Origin: JAWPMT01 sp965227935
GTDB taxonomy: Bacteria > Bacteroidota > Bacteroidia > Cytophagales > Cyclobacteriaceae
Length of the DNA stretch: 64,000 nt
Assembly: GCA_965227935.1 (NCBI GenBank)
Contig: CBDDGS010000055.1
Coordinates: 682,001 to 746,000, forward strand
Reading direction: 5' to 3'
Shown here: positions 52,340-60,577 of the stretch, in pieces
How positions within the stretch are numbered: the first letter of the stretch is position 1
How the letters are laid out: the number at the start of each line of letters is the position of its first letter
Translations under genes and position numbers: made by a program
The notes under the pieces: model-generated
What the model was told of the DNA's origin: nothing
The model's input: only the letters and a program-made list of their open reading frames with translations
Database searches by the model: none

Positions 52340-53626
52340 TTAGGCCAGTGTGTGCTCCGCGAACAACGGGTAGGAGCTCATCCAGCTATTGATTTCGGTT
52401 TTGATGGCTGCCAGCTTGCTATTTTCATCATGGTGCTTGATACACTGATCGATGTACTCTACGATGCGTGTCATGTCGTCTTCCTTCAATCCTCGCGTGG
52501 TCACCGCGGCAGTACCCGTACGAATGCCGGAAGTCACAAATGGCGATTTATCGTCAAATGGCACCATGTTTTTGTTGACGGTAATATCTGCTCTGCCCAG
52601 TGCAGCTTCGGCTTCTTTTCCAGTGATCCCTTTGGAGCGCAAGTCGATAAGCATCAAGTGATTGTCGGTACCGCCAGAGATCAGTTTATATCCTCGATCT
52701 ACAAACGCTGCCGCCATTACCTCGGCATTTTTCTTTACCTGGACGATGTAGGTCATGAACTCGTCGGAGAGGGCCTCACCAAATGCCACCGCTTTCGCCG
52801 CAATAATGTGCTCCAGAGGGCCTCCCTGTGTACCAGGGAATACGCCTGAGTCCAGTAAGCTCGACATTTTGCGTATGGTGCCTTTGGGTGTCTTGAGGCC
52901 AAATGGATTGTCAAAGTCCTCACGCATCATGATGACACCTCCCCGTGGTCCGCGGAGTGTTTTGTGAGTAGTGGTGGTGACGATATGGCAATGCTCCAGG
53001 GGATCGTTGAGCAGTCCTCTGGCGATCAGCCCTGCTGGGTGTGCGACATCCGCCAGCAATAGGGCTCCCACCTCCTCAGCAATGGCTCGGAGTCTTTCAT
53101 AGTCCCAATCACGGCTATAAGCTGAGGCACCGCATATGATCAGCTTTGGTTGCTCCTTCGCTGCTGTCGCTGCTACCGTGTCATAGTTGACAGTGCCAGT
53201 CTCCTCCTCAACCCCGTAAAAGCTGGGCTGGTAAAGCTTGCCAGAAAAGTTGACCGCAGAGCCGTGGGTGAGGTGACCTCCATGAGAGAGGTCAAAACCC
53301 AATATCTTATCACCGGCATTGAGGGCGGCGAGCATGACGGCGGCGTTTGCCTGGGCGCCGGAGTGCGGCTGGACGTTGGCCCATGTGGCACCAAAGAGCT
53401 CCTTGATTCGCTCGCGGGCGAGATCCTCTACCTCATCTACCACTTCACAGCCTCCATAATATCGCTTGCCTGGCAAGCCCTCGGCATATTTATTTGTAAG
53501 GACGCTGCCTGCAGCCTCCCGTACCTGCGGAGAGGCAAAATTTTCAGAGGCAATCAGTTCGATCCCATTGATTTGGCGACCCTCTTCCTGACGGATCAGG
53601 TCAAATAGTTTTTCATCTCGCTCCAT
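52340..53626 (-). CDS. glyA: Serine hydroxymethyltransferase
   Basis: The chosen start (ATG at 53626, MERDEKLFDLIRQEE) gives 428 aa, matching the family. A start at 53698 would add 24 residues without similarity to SHMT. Signature elements are GIELIASENFASPQV near the N-terminus, the PLP-lysine motif TTTTHKTLRGPRGG, and HSGAQANAAVM. The enzyme converts serine and tetrahydrofolate to glycine and methylene-tetrahydrofolate in the cytosol, supplying one-carbon units. tatC follows 24 bp downstream. Confidence 0.96.
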   Translation of the reverse strand: MERDEKLFDLIRQEEGRQINGIELIASENFASPQVREAAGSVLTNKYAEGLPGKRYYGGCEVVDEVEDLARERIKELFGATWANVQPHSGAQANAAVMLAALNAGDKILGFDLSHGGHLTHGSAVNFSGKLYQPSFYGVEEETGTVNYDTVAATAAKEQPKLIICGASAYSRDWDYERLRAIAEEVGALLLADVAHPAGLIARGLLNDPLEHCHIVTTTTHKTLRGPRGGVIMMREDFDNPFGLKTPKGTIRKMSSLLDSGVFPGTQGGPLEHIIAAKAVAFGEALSDEFMTYIVQVKKNAEVMAAAFVDRGYKLISGGTDNHLMLIDLRSKGITGKEAEAALGRADITVNKNMVPFDDKSPFVTSGIRTGTAAVTTRGLKEDDMTRIVEYIDQCIKHHDENSKLAAIKTEINSWMSSYPLFAEHTLA

Positions 53627-53710
53627 GGGCCCAAAATTAGCTGAAATTCTTGTGAAGAAAGAAGGGGAAGTTGGGCTTGAATGCAGACCTGATAACACTT
53701 CGCTTGAAGG

Positions 53711-54091
53711 TCACTCTCTTTCTTTCCAATGGGCACGCAGTAAGAGGACGACGATCAACGTATGTAAGGCAATCGTAGGCCACAACATGGGGCCATCATG
53801 ACCTCGGGAGAGTGCGCCAAAAGTCATCACCCCGATGCCCGCAAGGTTGTAGAGAATGTAGGCAATCGTAACGCCATTGAGGGTTTGCTTTTCCTTGGAC
53901 TTCGCAACGAAGAAAAGCATGATCCCCATTGAGAGGAGCGCCGCACCGAGCATCTGTGAGGGAGTGAGCGCTTCCGGGCCGACATTGATATCTACAAGCA
54001 GGGCGGTTGTTTGCTTTGGAAGGGCCAGCAAGGAACTACCTGCGGCCAGTTCCAACAATGCACCAATGACGAGGAGAGATGCTCTGTTCAT
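53711..54091 (-). CDS. Small four-helix membrane protein, unknown function
   Basis: The 126-aa product has four hydrophobic segments (about 5-25, 44-64, 74-94 and 102-120) separated by short polar loops, and ends in a basic and acidic tail (RAHWKERE). I do not recognise the family. It stands alone on the minus strand between the bestrophin-like gene and glyA, with 84 bp to the glyA start. Confidence 0.7.
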   Translation of the reverse strand: MNRASLLVIGALLELAAGSSLLALPKQTTALLVDINVGPEALTPSQMLGAALLSMGIMLFFVAKSKEKQTLNGVTIAYILYNLAGIGVMTFGALSRGHDGPMLWPTIALHTLIVVLLLRAHWKERE

Positions 54092-54165
54092 ACCTTGATT
54101 TGTTGAGAGGACTAAAGATAATCACAAGCATCGCATAGAAGGGTGACGAAGATCACCCCGACGGC

Positions 54166-55107
54166 TCAGAAAAGGTAGCCATTGGCTGCCTCTATTTTGA
54201 TAGGCAGGTCTTTTTCCCCCAGCGCTTCACGGAGGTCCCTCTCGATCGTGTTGCACAAGGCAGTCATCGGTGTGTCAGTGGTTCTGTTTTCAAAGGGATC
54301 CTCGTTTGCTGCCCCTGTACGCTCCATGATGATGAATACGCCAGCCACAAGGCCGGAGAAGGGAATGATCAGCCAGGATAGATCCACCATCTCATGGGAA
54401 TGGAAGAAACTCAGCAGTCCAAAGGGTAAGAGCGCCGCAAAGACCCAAACAAAGACTCTCGTGAAAAAGTCGTACTGACGGGGCAGAGGCGTGTTCTTGA
54501 TTCGTTCGGCTGCTCCCTGGTAGTTGGCGAGTGCCGCCAGCTGCTGCTCCATCTGAAAGCTGTCAAAGCCTCCCAGGGTGCCATTGGCCATGGCAGTATA
54601 CACATCCCGACCAATGAGCATTTGCAAATAATTGGGCTTGTTTTGTGCGGCTACCACCTCGGCGTATTCCTCCGTAGGGAGTAGCGGCCGAAGGTCGTCC
54701 CAGGCGTCTTGTTTGCGGAGATGAAGGCGGAGGGCATTGACCCAGGCGATGCACCGATAAACCATTCGCCTTTTGAACTGCTCGCTCCGCTCCGGCTCAT
54801 AGTTTTCCTGATGCGCATGGCTGTCGGTGAATGTGATGATCAATCGGGACAAGATCCGGCTTGAATTCACAATGCCTCCCCAGATCTGGCGGGCCTCCCA
54901 CCAACGGCCATAAGCCGATTGATTGCGAAAGGCGACGAAAATAGCGAGCGCGGATCCAACTACCCCGATCGGTGTAAAATTGAAAACCACTGACAAGCCC
55001 ATTATGTGGAGTGTCCATACCACGATGGCCCATAGGAGGGTAAAGGTCATTGGCCACTTGATGTACTGCCAGACTTTGATGGGGTCGAAATTTCTTTTGA
55101 CAATCAT
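54166..55107 (-). CDS. Bestrophin-like chloride channel family protein (UPF0187)
   Basis: The 313-aa protein matches bacterial bestrophin-like proteins: N-terminal membrane segment, then GVVGSALAIFVAFRNQSAYGRWWEARQIWGGIVNSSR, quoted here in spirit as the RNQSAYGRWWEARQIWG core, and a C-terminal part with a second membrane pair and acidic ENRTTDTPMTALCNTIERDLRE region. Family members form pentameric anion or cation channels in the inner membrane. The next gene upstream starts 15 bp away, so the two may be co-transcribed. Confidence 0.88.
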   Translation of the reverse strand: MIVKRNFDPIKVWQYIKWPMTFTLLWAIVVWTLHIMGLSVVFNFTPIGVVGSALAIFVAFRNQSAYGRWWEARQIWGGIVNSSRILSRLIITFTDSHAHQENYEPERSEQFKRRMVYRCIAWVNALRLHLRKQDAWDDLRPLLPTEEYAEVVAAQNKPNYLQMLIGRDVYTAMANGTLGGFDSFQMEQQLAALANYQGAAERIKNTPLPRQYDFFTRVFVWVFAALLPFGLLSFFHSHEMVDLSWLIIPFSGLVAGVFIIMERTGAANEDPFENRTTDTPMTALCNTIERDLREALGEKDLPIKIEAANGYLF

Positions 55108-55122
55108 GGGGATAAGAATTTT

Positions 55123-55728
55123 TTAGAATTGCTTGCGAACGAAGATGCCGGGATTGGAGTCGGTAGTGGAATAGTCTGTCCCCGCACCTGATAGGTTGAT
55201 GGCCAGGCCAAATTGGTAGCCTTTGAAATCGACTCCACCTCTGACGCGCTGAACGCTGAAAGCATGTCCCTCCTTGTCAAAAGCGGAAAACAGCTCGAGG
55301 CTTGTGTACCACTTCCATTGCTCATTGAGGTTGGGTGTCCAACGCATGATGGAAAACCAGGAATAGCGAAGGTCGCTTTGAAGGGCGATCGATGTGAGGG
55401 CGTAGATCACGAGGGTCTTACTCGTTTTGAAGTAGTGCACGCCCGCATCACTGCCGCCTCCGGCGTTGGAGATTCGGCCTACCACCGTACCCCCGAAACC
55501 TGAAGCGGTCGTGTAGCTCAGATAGGCCCCGGTGAAAAGGTTCGTGTTGTCGTCGTAATCGACCGTCGCCCTTGATCTGCTGAAGAGGGTCCATCGTCGT
55601 TCCTCATCGAATGATTTCAGCCACTGTGCGTCGGCGAAGATGCGCTCTGTCCCCGTCATCACCTCGAGGCTCTGGGAGTAGATGCTGTGTGTAGCGACAA
55701 TGAAAAGAAGGGGCAGGAGGGTTTTCAT
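55123..55728 (-). CDS. Secreted beta-barrel-like protein, unknown family
   Basis: The 201-aa product begins with a signal peptide (MKTLLPLLFIVATHSIYSQ). The rest alternates polar and hydrophobic residues in short strands (RWTLFSRSRATVDYD, LFTGAYLSYTTASGFG, GYQFGLAINLSG) and ends in aromatic FVRKQF, as expected of a small outer-membrane beta-barrel. I do not recognise a specific family. It lies 15 bp before the bestrophin-like gene. Confidence 0.7.
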   Translation of the reverse strand: MKTLLPLLFIVATHSIYSQSLEVMTGTERIFADAQWLKSFDEERRWTLFSRSRATVDYDDNTNLFTGAYLSYTTASGFGGTVVGRISNAGGGSDAGVHYFKTSKTLVIYALTSIALQSDLRYSWFSIMRWTPNLNEQWKWYTSLELFSAFDKEGHAFSVQRVRGGVDFKGYQFGLAINLSGAGTDYSTTDSNPGIFVRKQF

Positions 55729-55770
55729 GCACTCAATTTAGATGAAGTCTTGGGAGTGATTTCAGGAGAT

Positions 55771-55798
55771 TGGCCAACCTTCAAATGAAGGTCGGCCA
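55771..55798. terminator. Strong hairpin after the DJ-1-like gene
   Basis: TGGCC-A-ACCTTC / GAAGGT-C-GGCCA pair around an AAAT loop, 10 nt beyond the stop of the minus-strand DJ-1-like gene. The stem is strong but there is no U-tract on that strand, so intrinsic termination is uncertain. It may instead protect the 3' end of the mRNA. Confidence 0.4.
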
Positions 55799-55807
55799 TC
55801 TGCAAGC

Positions 55808-56623
55808 CTATGCGGGTACCGCTGCTCTTTCTGTCAGCAGGTCTACCATCATAGATGCAGCGGCAGCCCCTGAATTTTGCTGCTGGCCCGTGACCAGATG
55901 GCCATCGGTGATCGCATAAGACGAGAATGCCGGTGCGACTTTGAAGTCCGTTCCCTCTATCTTCCGGGCTTCGTCCTCTATGCGGTAGGGCTGGATCTTT
56001 TGGCCTACGGCCTGATCAGCGAAGTCCTCCTCGGAATTGGCGAAGCCTGTCCACGTCTTGCCTTTTACTAGCAGCTCGCCGTCAGACTTCCTCGTTTCCA
56101 GCAATAGCGTCGTCGAGTGGCAGACGGCGGCGCTGGGCTTACCGGATTCATAAAAATCGGCGAACAGCTGCTGTAGCTCAGTATTGCCCCGGAAGGTATA
56201 CATGGGACCCTGGCCACCGACGAGAAAAATGCCGTCGTAATCTGAGGCCTGTACTTCAGAAAGAGGCAGCGTGTTTTTTAGCAAGTCCTGAAACCAGTCC
56301 TGTTGCATGTATCCCAGGGAGATGACGTCGTGAGCCGAGTAGCCACTTTCATCTGTAGGATTGGAGAAGGAGTCCATTGCGATCTCTCCGCCTTTCGTAG
56401 AGGCCAATGTGATCTCGTATCCTGCTTCCTGGAAGACGAAAAGTGGATGGGTGAACTCCGCTGCCCAGAAGCCAATGGGCCATCCGGTTTGCTCTGAGAT
56501 AGCAGGGCTACTTGCTACCATGAGGATCTTTCCTTTGGTGGGCATGCCATGGGCATGTACATAGTGCTGTGATTCTTTTACCTGTTGGGTCATATCATTG
56601 AATTTTTTATTGTCCATGCCCAA
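55808..56623 (-). CDS. DJ-1/PfpI family protein (Hsp31-like type 1 glutamine amidotransferase fold)
   Basis: The 271-aa product has the PfpI/Hsp31 layout: GKILMVASSP near the N-terminus, YDGIFLVGGQGPMYTFRGN, and the nucleophile elbow SAAVCHSTTLLL with Cys168 followed by His169. Hsp31-like members act as glyoxalases (methylglyoxal to lactate) or redox chaperones. Divergence from an HxlR regulator, with a shared 88-bp intergenic region carrying a palindrome, suggests induction by reactive carbonyl or redox stress. The first Met gives a short hydrophilic N-terminus, and the Met at residue 3 is an alternative. Confidence 0.88.
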   Translation of the reverse strand: MGMDNKKFNDMTQQVKESQHYVHAHGMPTKGKILMVASSPAISEQTGWPIGFWAAEFTHPLFVFQEAGYEITLASTKGGEIAMDSFSNPTDESGYSAHDVISLGYMQQDWFQDLLKNTLPLSEVQASDYDGIFLVGGQGPMYTFRGNTELQQLFADFYESGKPSAAVCHSTTLLLETRKSDGELLVKGKTWTGFANSEEDFADQAVGQKIQPYRIEDEARKIEGTDFKVAPAFSSYAITDGHLVTGQQQNSGAAAASMMVDLLTERAAVPA

Positions 56624-56676
56624 AGGAACGACGATACCCTATCTTTGATACTATACTTACTAAATACACCGATACA

Positions 56677-56692
56677 TACTTTTTGGAAAGTA
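56677..56692. promoter_or_regulatory. Palindrome between the DJ-1-like and HxlR genes
   Basis: TACTTT-TTGG-AAAGTA is a perfect 6-bp inverted repeat with a 4-nt spacer, 20 bp upstream of the HxlR start and about 54 bp upstream of the DJ-1-like start. Related TACT half-sites occur nearby (ATACTATACTTACT around 56647-56660). HxlR dimers bind inverted repeats in such divergent regions, so this is a good operator candidate. Confidence 0.5.
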
Positions 56693-56711
56693 AATTGATT
56701 TACAGATAGTT

Positions 56712-57065
56712 ATGCCTGAGTTCCTTTATAAGAAGAAGCTGTACTACAATCCCGTGGAATTTGCCATGGCACATATTGGCGGTACCTGGAAGATGCCGAT
56801 CCTGTGGAGGCTCAAGGATCGTGTCATGAGATATGGCGAGCTGAAAAAGGATATCCCCCATATCGCCGACAAGATGCTGACTACGCAGCTCAGGGAGTTG
56901 GAGGAGGAGGGATTTATCCATCGGGAGGTGTATCCCGTGGTGCCCCCGAAGGTGGAATACTCCATGACGGAGAAAGGCCGAACGTGCATTCCTGTCATTG
57001 AGACGATTCGCAACTATGGGCTGTTTCTAATGGATGACGCTGGTGTCGAGCACGGCGACAAGTAA
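56712..57065 (+). CDS. HxlR family winged-helix transcriptional regulator
   Basis: The 117-aa product is a typical HxlR domain: NPVEFAMAHIGGTWKMPILWRL, the recognition-helix region HIADKMLTTQLRELEEEGFIHREVYPVVPPKVEYSMTEKG (cited as the DKMLTTQLRELEEEGFIHR core), and a C-terminal helix. The N-terminal cysteine found in many HxlR redox sensors is absent; there is no Cys before residue 90. It presumably controls the divergent DJ-1-like gene and itself. Confidence 0.92.
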   Translation: MPEFLYKKKLYYNPVEFAMAHIGGTWKMPILWRLKDRVMRYGELKKDIPHIADKMLTTQLRELEEEGFIHREVYPVVPPKVEYSMTEKGRTCIPVIETIRNYGLFLMDDAGVEHGDK

Positions 57066-57274
57066 GAAAATCCTTCGAACCCCAGCCCGTAGCACTGACC
57101 TACCCACATAGCCCGGATGGAGCCGATAGCCGGCATGGGTCGCCGGACCCTACCCATCGCTTCCAATTGAGTGCAATACGTTGGGGGTCCCGGCACTGCG
57201 GCGGGGACAAGCGGGGCCGTGCTAAAGGTGAGAGCCGGCAAGCAAGTAGAGACGAAGGTAGACCCTGGCTGCTC
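57066..57274. other. GC-rich non-coding stretch after the HxlR gene
   Basis: No gene is visible. ATGGGT (57135-57140) and ACCCAT (57152-57157) form a short inverted repeat without a T-tract. Composition is more GC-rich than the flanks. I cannot assign a function. Confidence 0.3.
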
Positions 57275-57309
57275 CAAAATAAAAAAACGGACCCCCTGGG
57301 GAGTCCGTC
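57275..57309 (-). terminator. Rho-independent terminator of the small 57357-57560 gene
   Basis: On the minus strand ACGGAC-T-CCC / GGG-GTCCGT forms a stem of nine pairs with one bulge (57288-57309), followed by seven T residues and TATTTT. It lies about 50 bp beyond the stop of the small minus-strand gene and supports that gene being transcribed. Confidence 0.85.
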
Positions 57310-57356
57310 CATCGACCGCTGAATCCTCAGCGTCAACCTAACCTAAATTGCTGGCC

Positions 57357-57560
57357 TTAATTTCTTAGTCTGACGTGTCGCTCATCGCAGCACATGTCGA
57401 CGATCTCCTCTGCCTCTTCGCGTGAAATGCCATGTTCCATCGCTAGGTGTACGAGAGTGAGGGCTGTTTTGGTTGCCAGGCGGTGACTTCTGGTCAGCTC
57501 CCAATCGATGAGGCGCTTGAACGCCCTGAAATTTGGTAGGTGCAGGTTTTGGAGTATCAT
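57357..57560 (-). CDS. Small hypothetical protein (67 aa)
   Basis: The 67-aa product (MILQNLHLPNFRAFKRLIDWE start, EEAEEIVDMCCDERHV near the end) is helical and charged, with a vicinal Cys pair close to the C-terminus. No family is recognised. A strong terminator follows on the same strand, and the frame is not a shadow of another gene, both of which favour a real gene. Confidence 0.55.
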   Translation of the reverse strand: MILQNLHLPNFRAFKRLIDWELTRSHRLATKTALTLVHLAMEHGISREEAEEIVDMCCDERHVRLRN

Positions 57561-57678
57561 CTTGGCGTGTGGTTCTGTCTATGTGGTTGACAGTATTACA
57601 TGTAAGGTCATGGATTCCCTACCTTTCCAAGGAAACGCGCAAGTATGAAAGCGCCGGCCGCGCCATTGATTTGAGGAG

Positions 57679-59049
57679 CTACTTTGGCAGGATGGGTTTC
57701 ATCTTCATGTAGCTGTCCTTTTCATCTTTCCTGACGGCGGGCTGTCCTACGTAGCCATTGGGGCTCAGCTCACGGTAGAAGGGAATCTCCGCAAAGGTAA
57801 AATTGTACATTTCGTCCGGGCCACGGACTTTGAGCGTGTGCATACCCTTCGGCAGGTCCGTGATATCCAGGTAGGTGAGGATCCCCCTTTGATTGGTTTT
57901 TTGCTTGTAATGGAACAGCCACTGAATACTATCGATGGGTTGATCATCGAGTGAAATCTGATAAAATGACGATGCGCACTGGAGCTCCACATAGCGGGAT
58001 GCAGTACCCAACTGGATAAGGGAGTCGTACGCACAGTGCTTTTTCATAGAATCCTCCTGGGCGATTTTCAAGACGGTAAACAGCCGCAGCGTGTTTTCAG
58101 AGATAATGTCAGACTGTATATGTGCCTGCACAGAGTGGAAACCCTCATTTTGGTCATCATAATACCCACTGAAACTTGACGTGCCTCGGGCATTGTTCCA
58201 TAGCGAGAGACGTGTCCAGCCCTCCCCCGGTATCGTCGCGCTGTCGGAAGTCACATCCAGCATGAAAATACTTATGACCACAAAAAACACCAGAAATATG
58301 CCCACCTTCCATCTGTTGTAGTTGGTGATCAGCGTGAAGTAAATGGGGCGATAAAATCGCGCCAGGGAAAGGGCACTGATCAGCCGGTGAATAGGCAGGT
58401 AAACGGGAGCCAGCCATTTGATCCTTTTGAGCAGCCCGAGCGTGACGAAATCCGCCAGCCCGACAAAGCCGATGATAATCACGGTGTAGGCATAGATCTC
58501 CACGATTTGCTCGAAAGGACCGTCGAGGTCTTCCGGTCCACTTATGAGCGAAATAGAGATGACGGGTATGATCAGCGTGAGAAGGAAAAAAAGGTAGCCG
58601 CCAATCACCATCATGAACATCAGGAAGGAAATAGCGAAAAGTGAGCTACAGAGTTTTTCGAGATTGATGATGATCTGCTCGATCGGCGGTATCTTTTCTA
58701 TCCTCTTCTGGAAAAGTGGGCTCAGTTTGAGATTGTCCTTGTTGATCCCTTTTGGGAATGTAAAGCTGAGTCCCACCATGCCGACCCATATGCCCCTGCT
58801 GATAAGATGAAGGATGAGCCCGAAAGTAAGCCAGTACAGGGCGATCTTCAGCAAGGCGATGAAATTGTCCAGATCGGTAAAGGTGCCGAACAGATTGAGC
58901 TTGGCGAAGGCCAGGAAACTATCCAGGAGCCCGGGCGCCTGAAACATCCCATAGAGTACGATCCCTGAGAGTAGGATCTCCGGTTCCCAGCTTTTTTGTT
59001 GTAAGTCACTTAGCCAGGTGGGCTTCTCTGGTGGGTTCGGTTGGGGCAT
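57679..59049 (-). CDS. Membrane protein of unknown function (456 aa)
   Basis: The chosen start at 59049 (MPQPNPPEKPTWLSDLQQK) gives 456 aa. An upstream start at 59355 would add about 100 basic, low-quality residues and run through a palindromic repeat, so it is rejected. Six or so hydrophobic segments fall at about 30-50, 60-85, 155-185, 195-225 and 255-275, and the C-terminal 170 residues are a soluble beta-rich domain (TKGMHTLKVRGPDEMYNFTF-like, cited as LPKGMHTLKVRGPDE). The family is unknown to me. It sits alone between the small 57-kb gene and the lipoprotein. Confidence 0.75.
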   Translation of the reverse strand: MPQPNPPEKPTWLSDLQQKSWEPEILLSGIVLYGMFQAPGLLDSFLAFAKLNLFGTFTDLDNFIALLKIALYWLTFGLILHLISRGIWVGMVGLSFTFPKGINKDNLKLSPLFQKRIEKIPPIEQIIINLEKLCSSLFAISFLMFMMVIGGYLFFLLTLIIPVISISLISGPEDLDGPFEQIVEIYAYTVIIIGFVGLADFVTLGLLKRIKWLAPVYLPIHRLISALSLARFYRPIYFTLITNYNRWKVGIFLVFFVVISIFMLDVTSDSATIPGEGWTRLSLWNNARGTSSFSGYYDDQNEGFHSVQAHIQSDIISENTLRLFTVLKIAQEDSMKKHCAYDSLIQLGTASRYVELQCASSFYQISLDDQPIDSIQWLFHYKQKTNQRGILTYLDITDLPKGMHTLKVRGPDEMYNFTFAEIPFYRELSPNGYVGQPAVRKDEKDSYMKMKPILPK

Positions 59050-59317
59050 TGACTGTGGATTTTCTCTTCGTAGGTGATAAAAATAGGCAGAAACGAAAAG
59101 ATGCGGACGAGGTACTGCGCAGCCATGCCTTATTTGAGTTTTAAGGTTTTTGGGTGGTTTAGTGTTTGGGTTTTTAGGTTTTTCGCCGTCATGCAGAGCG
59201 CAACGCAGTGGAGCGTGGCATCTCCGACGGCGGTTGGGTTGATATGTTGATGAGTTTTTGAATTGCCTCTTTCCCCCTGGCAGTCGACCCCCAACCTCAT
59301 AGCTGAGGCCTGTCCTA
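59050..59317. other. Intergenic region with G/T-rich stretch and palindromic repeat
   Basis: No gene is supported. A G/T-rich plus-strand stretch (about 59134-59183) precedes the REP-like element at 59184-59232. Promoter elements for the membrane protein gene probably lie in the part nearest 59050 but cannot be picked out by eye. Confidence 0.4.
59184..59232. repeat. REP-like palindromic element
   Basis: Inverted ends CGCCGTC (59184-59190) and GACGGCG (59226-59232) enclose ATGC...GCAT with a core rich in GAGCG and AACGCAGTGGAGCG. This closely resembles the short GTCATGC-GAGCG-GCATCTC repeats scattered between genes in many Bacteroidota. Only one copy is in this window. Confidence 0.6.
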
Positions 59318-59878
59318 TTACTGATAGGCGATGAGTAGCTTGATCGTAATGTCATGCGGTGCTACCTCGTTCCCACCAAAGTAGGGCCACAGCATGTAGT
59401 AGATGCCCCGATAGCAGGGCCGGTCACGGGCGATCCGGACTTCAGGATGGTCATTGACCGTGAATACGTAGGCATTGTCGTGAAGTGTCAGGGTGAAGTT
59501 CGATGGCTCATTCAAACTGATGGGGCCGATGGGCTCAATGATGCGTTCCCCCGATACATAGGCGTAGGCGAGAATCTCCAGTTGGCCGTCCAGCCAACGC
59601 CAGCCAAATCTGGCACTGTGATCATGGTGGTGGGAGTTGCAGTCACTGAAGCCCAGCAATTTGTTGGTGTCGTGTTGGTTTTCGTCTGAGGTACTTGTGT
59701 AAATAGCGGTTTCATCAAAGATGGCTTTGAAAGAGAGCACGTCGGACTGCAGGGTCTGCACTTTGCTGACCTTGCTATGCTTGCCCTCCGGCAGAACAAA
59801 GAGCTGATAGGGTTCATAGTAGCTCGTCTCACAAGCCAGCAGGGAGAAGAGCAGTAGCATAGTAGATAGCTGCTTCAT
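59318..59878 (-). CDS. Putative lipoprotein, unknown function
   Basis: The 186-aa product begins MKQLSTMLLLFSLLACE, a lipoprotein signal with the lipobox LLAC and Cys16 as lipid anchor. The mature part is beta-rich and includes a His cluster (SHHHDHSARFGWRW). No family is recognised. It follows the secreted 165-aa gene by 2 bp, so the two are probably one transcript. Confidence 0.75.
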   Translation of the reverse strand: MKQLSTMLLLFSLLACETSYYEPYQLFVLPEGKHSKVSKVQTLQSDVLSFKAIFDETAIYTSTSDENQHDTNKLLGFSDCNSHHHDHSARFGWRWLDGQLEILAYAYVSGERIIEPIGPISLNEPSNFTLTLHDNAYVFTVNDHPEVRIARDRPCYRGIYYMLWPYFGGNEVAPHDITIKLLIAYQ

Positions 59879-59880
59879 GT

Positions 59881-60378
59881 CTATCGTGCAAAAGCCAGGT
59901 CTGTTCTCCCTCCTACTTTTTGTCTTCTCCGTCCGCTCAAATCAAACCTGATGCCAAGCAAGGCCGAGGGTGTCAGGGTGCGAAGCGCTACACCTCCCTG
60001 GAAGTGCAGCCGGCGAATCGGCTCGTAATCCATGTGGAGGCCCGGTGAAATGACGAAGTGCTGTCTATTGGCGATACCCGTCTTGGCTCTGAGGCTAAGA
60101 GAAAATGAATCCCATTCCTTCACGATGACGGAGGCAAACAGACCGAAAAATTCGCGCTCGACCAATGGGTTTCTGGCATCGGAAGAGGATGCGGCGGGTT
60201 CACAGTTCTGGTAAAATCCCCCTATCTGGTAGTTGACACCACAGGTGTAACCCAGGGCAACACCCATTTTGGGACTTGCTGGTGTCCTCTCGAAATACGT
60301 CTCCACAAAGAGCTGCTGGCATACCACGTTTCCTGCCGCTACCACACTCAAAATCACGATGCTCAGTAGTTTGTTCAT
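59881..60378 (-). CDS. Secreted outer-membrane-like protein, paralogue A (165 aa)
   Basis: A signal peptide (MNKLLSIVILSVVAAGNVVCQQ) precedes a beta-rich chain: VETYFERTPASPKMGVALGY, IGGFYQNCE, FFGLFASVIVKEWDSFSLSLRAKTGI, HFVISPGLHMDYEPI, LLGIRFDL. The same landmarks in the same order occur in the plus-strand gene at 61464-61961, also 165 aa, so they are paralogues. They look like small eight-strand barrels or outer-membrane-associated sensors. Function is unknown. It is upstream of the lipoprotein gene in one unit, and the response regulator lies between the two paralogues. Confidence 0.78.
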   Translation of the reverse strand: MNKLLSIVILSVVAAGNVVCQQLFVETYFERTPASPKMGVALGYTCGVNYQIGGFYQNCEPAASSSDARNPLVEREFFGLFASVIVKEWDSFSLSLRAKTGIANRQHFVISPGLHMDYEPIRRLHFQGGVALRTLTPSALLGIRFDLSGRRRQKVGGRTDLAFAR

Positions 60379-60577
60379 TGTTTCGATGGTTATGTATTCA
60401 AATTTGGGAATGTATCAGGGAGGTACCGAGAGGATAATGCGGAAGTCCCAAAACGCGTATTTCACTGACCTGTCTACGTGAAAACCGTAGCAGGTGCAGC
60501 ACGCGGACGTCAAGACAGGGTGCAGAAAGGGGCCTCTAAGAACTGGAAATGGCTCAGCGCACAACCCAAGACCGGCG

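Noticed and set aside
53150..53608. 152-codon plus-strand frame
   Set aside because: Antisense to glyA, which is unmistakable.
59050..59355. N-terminal extension of the 456-aa membrane protein
   Set aside because: The extension is basic and low in structure, crosses a REP-like palindrome and overlaps the lipoprotein gene end; the Met at 59049 is the natural start.
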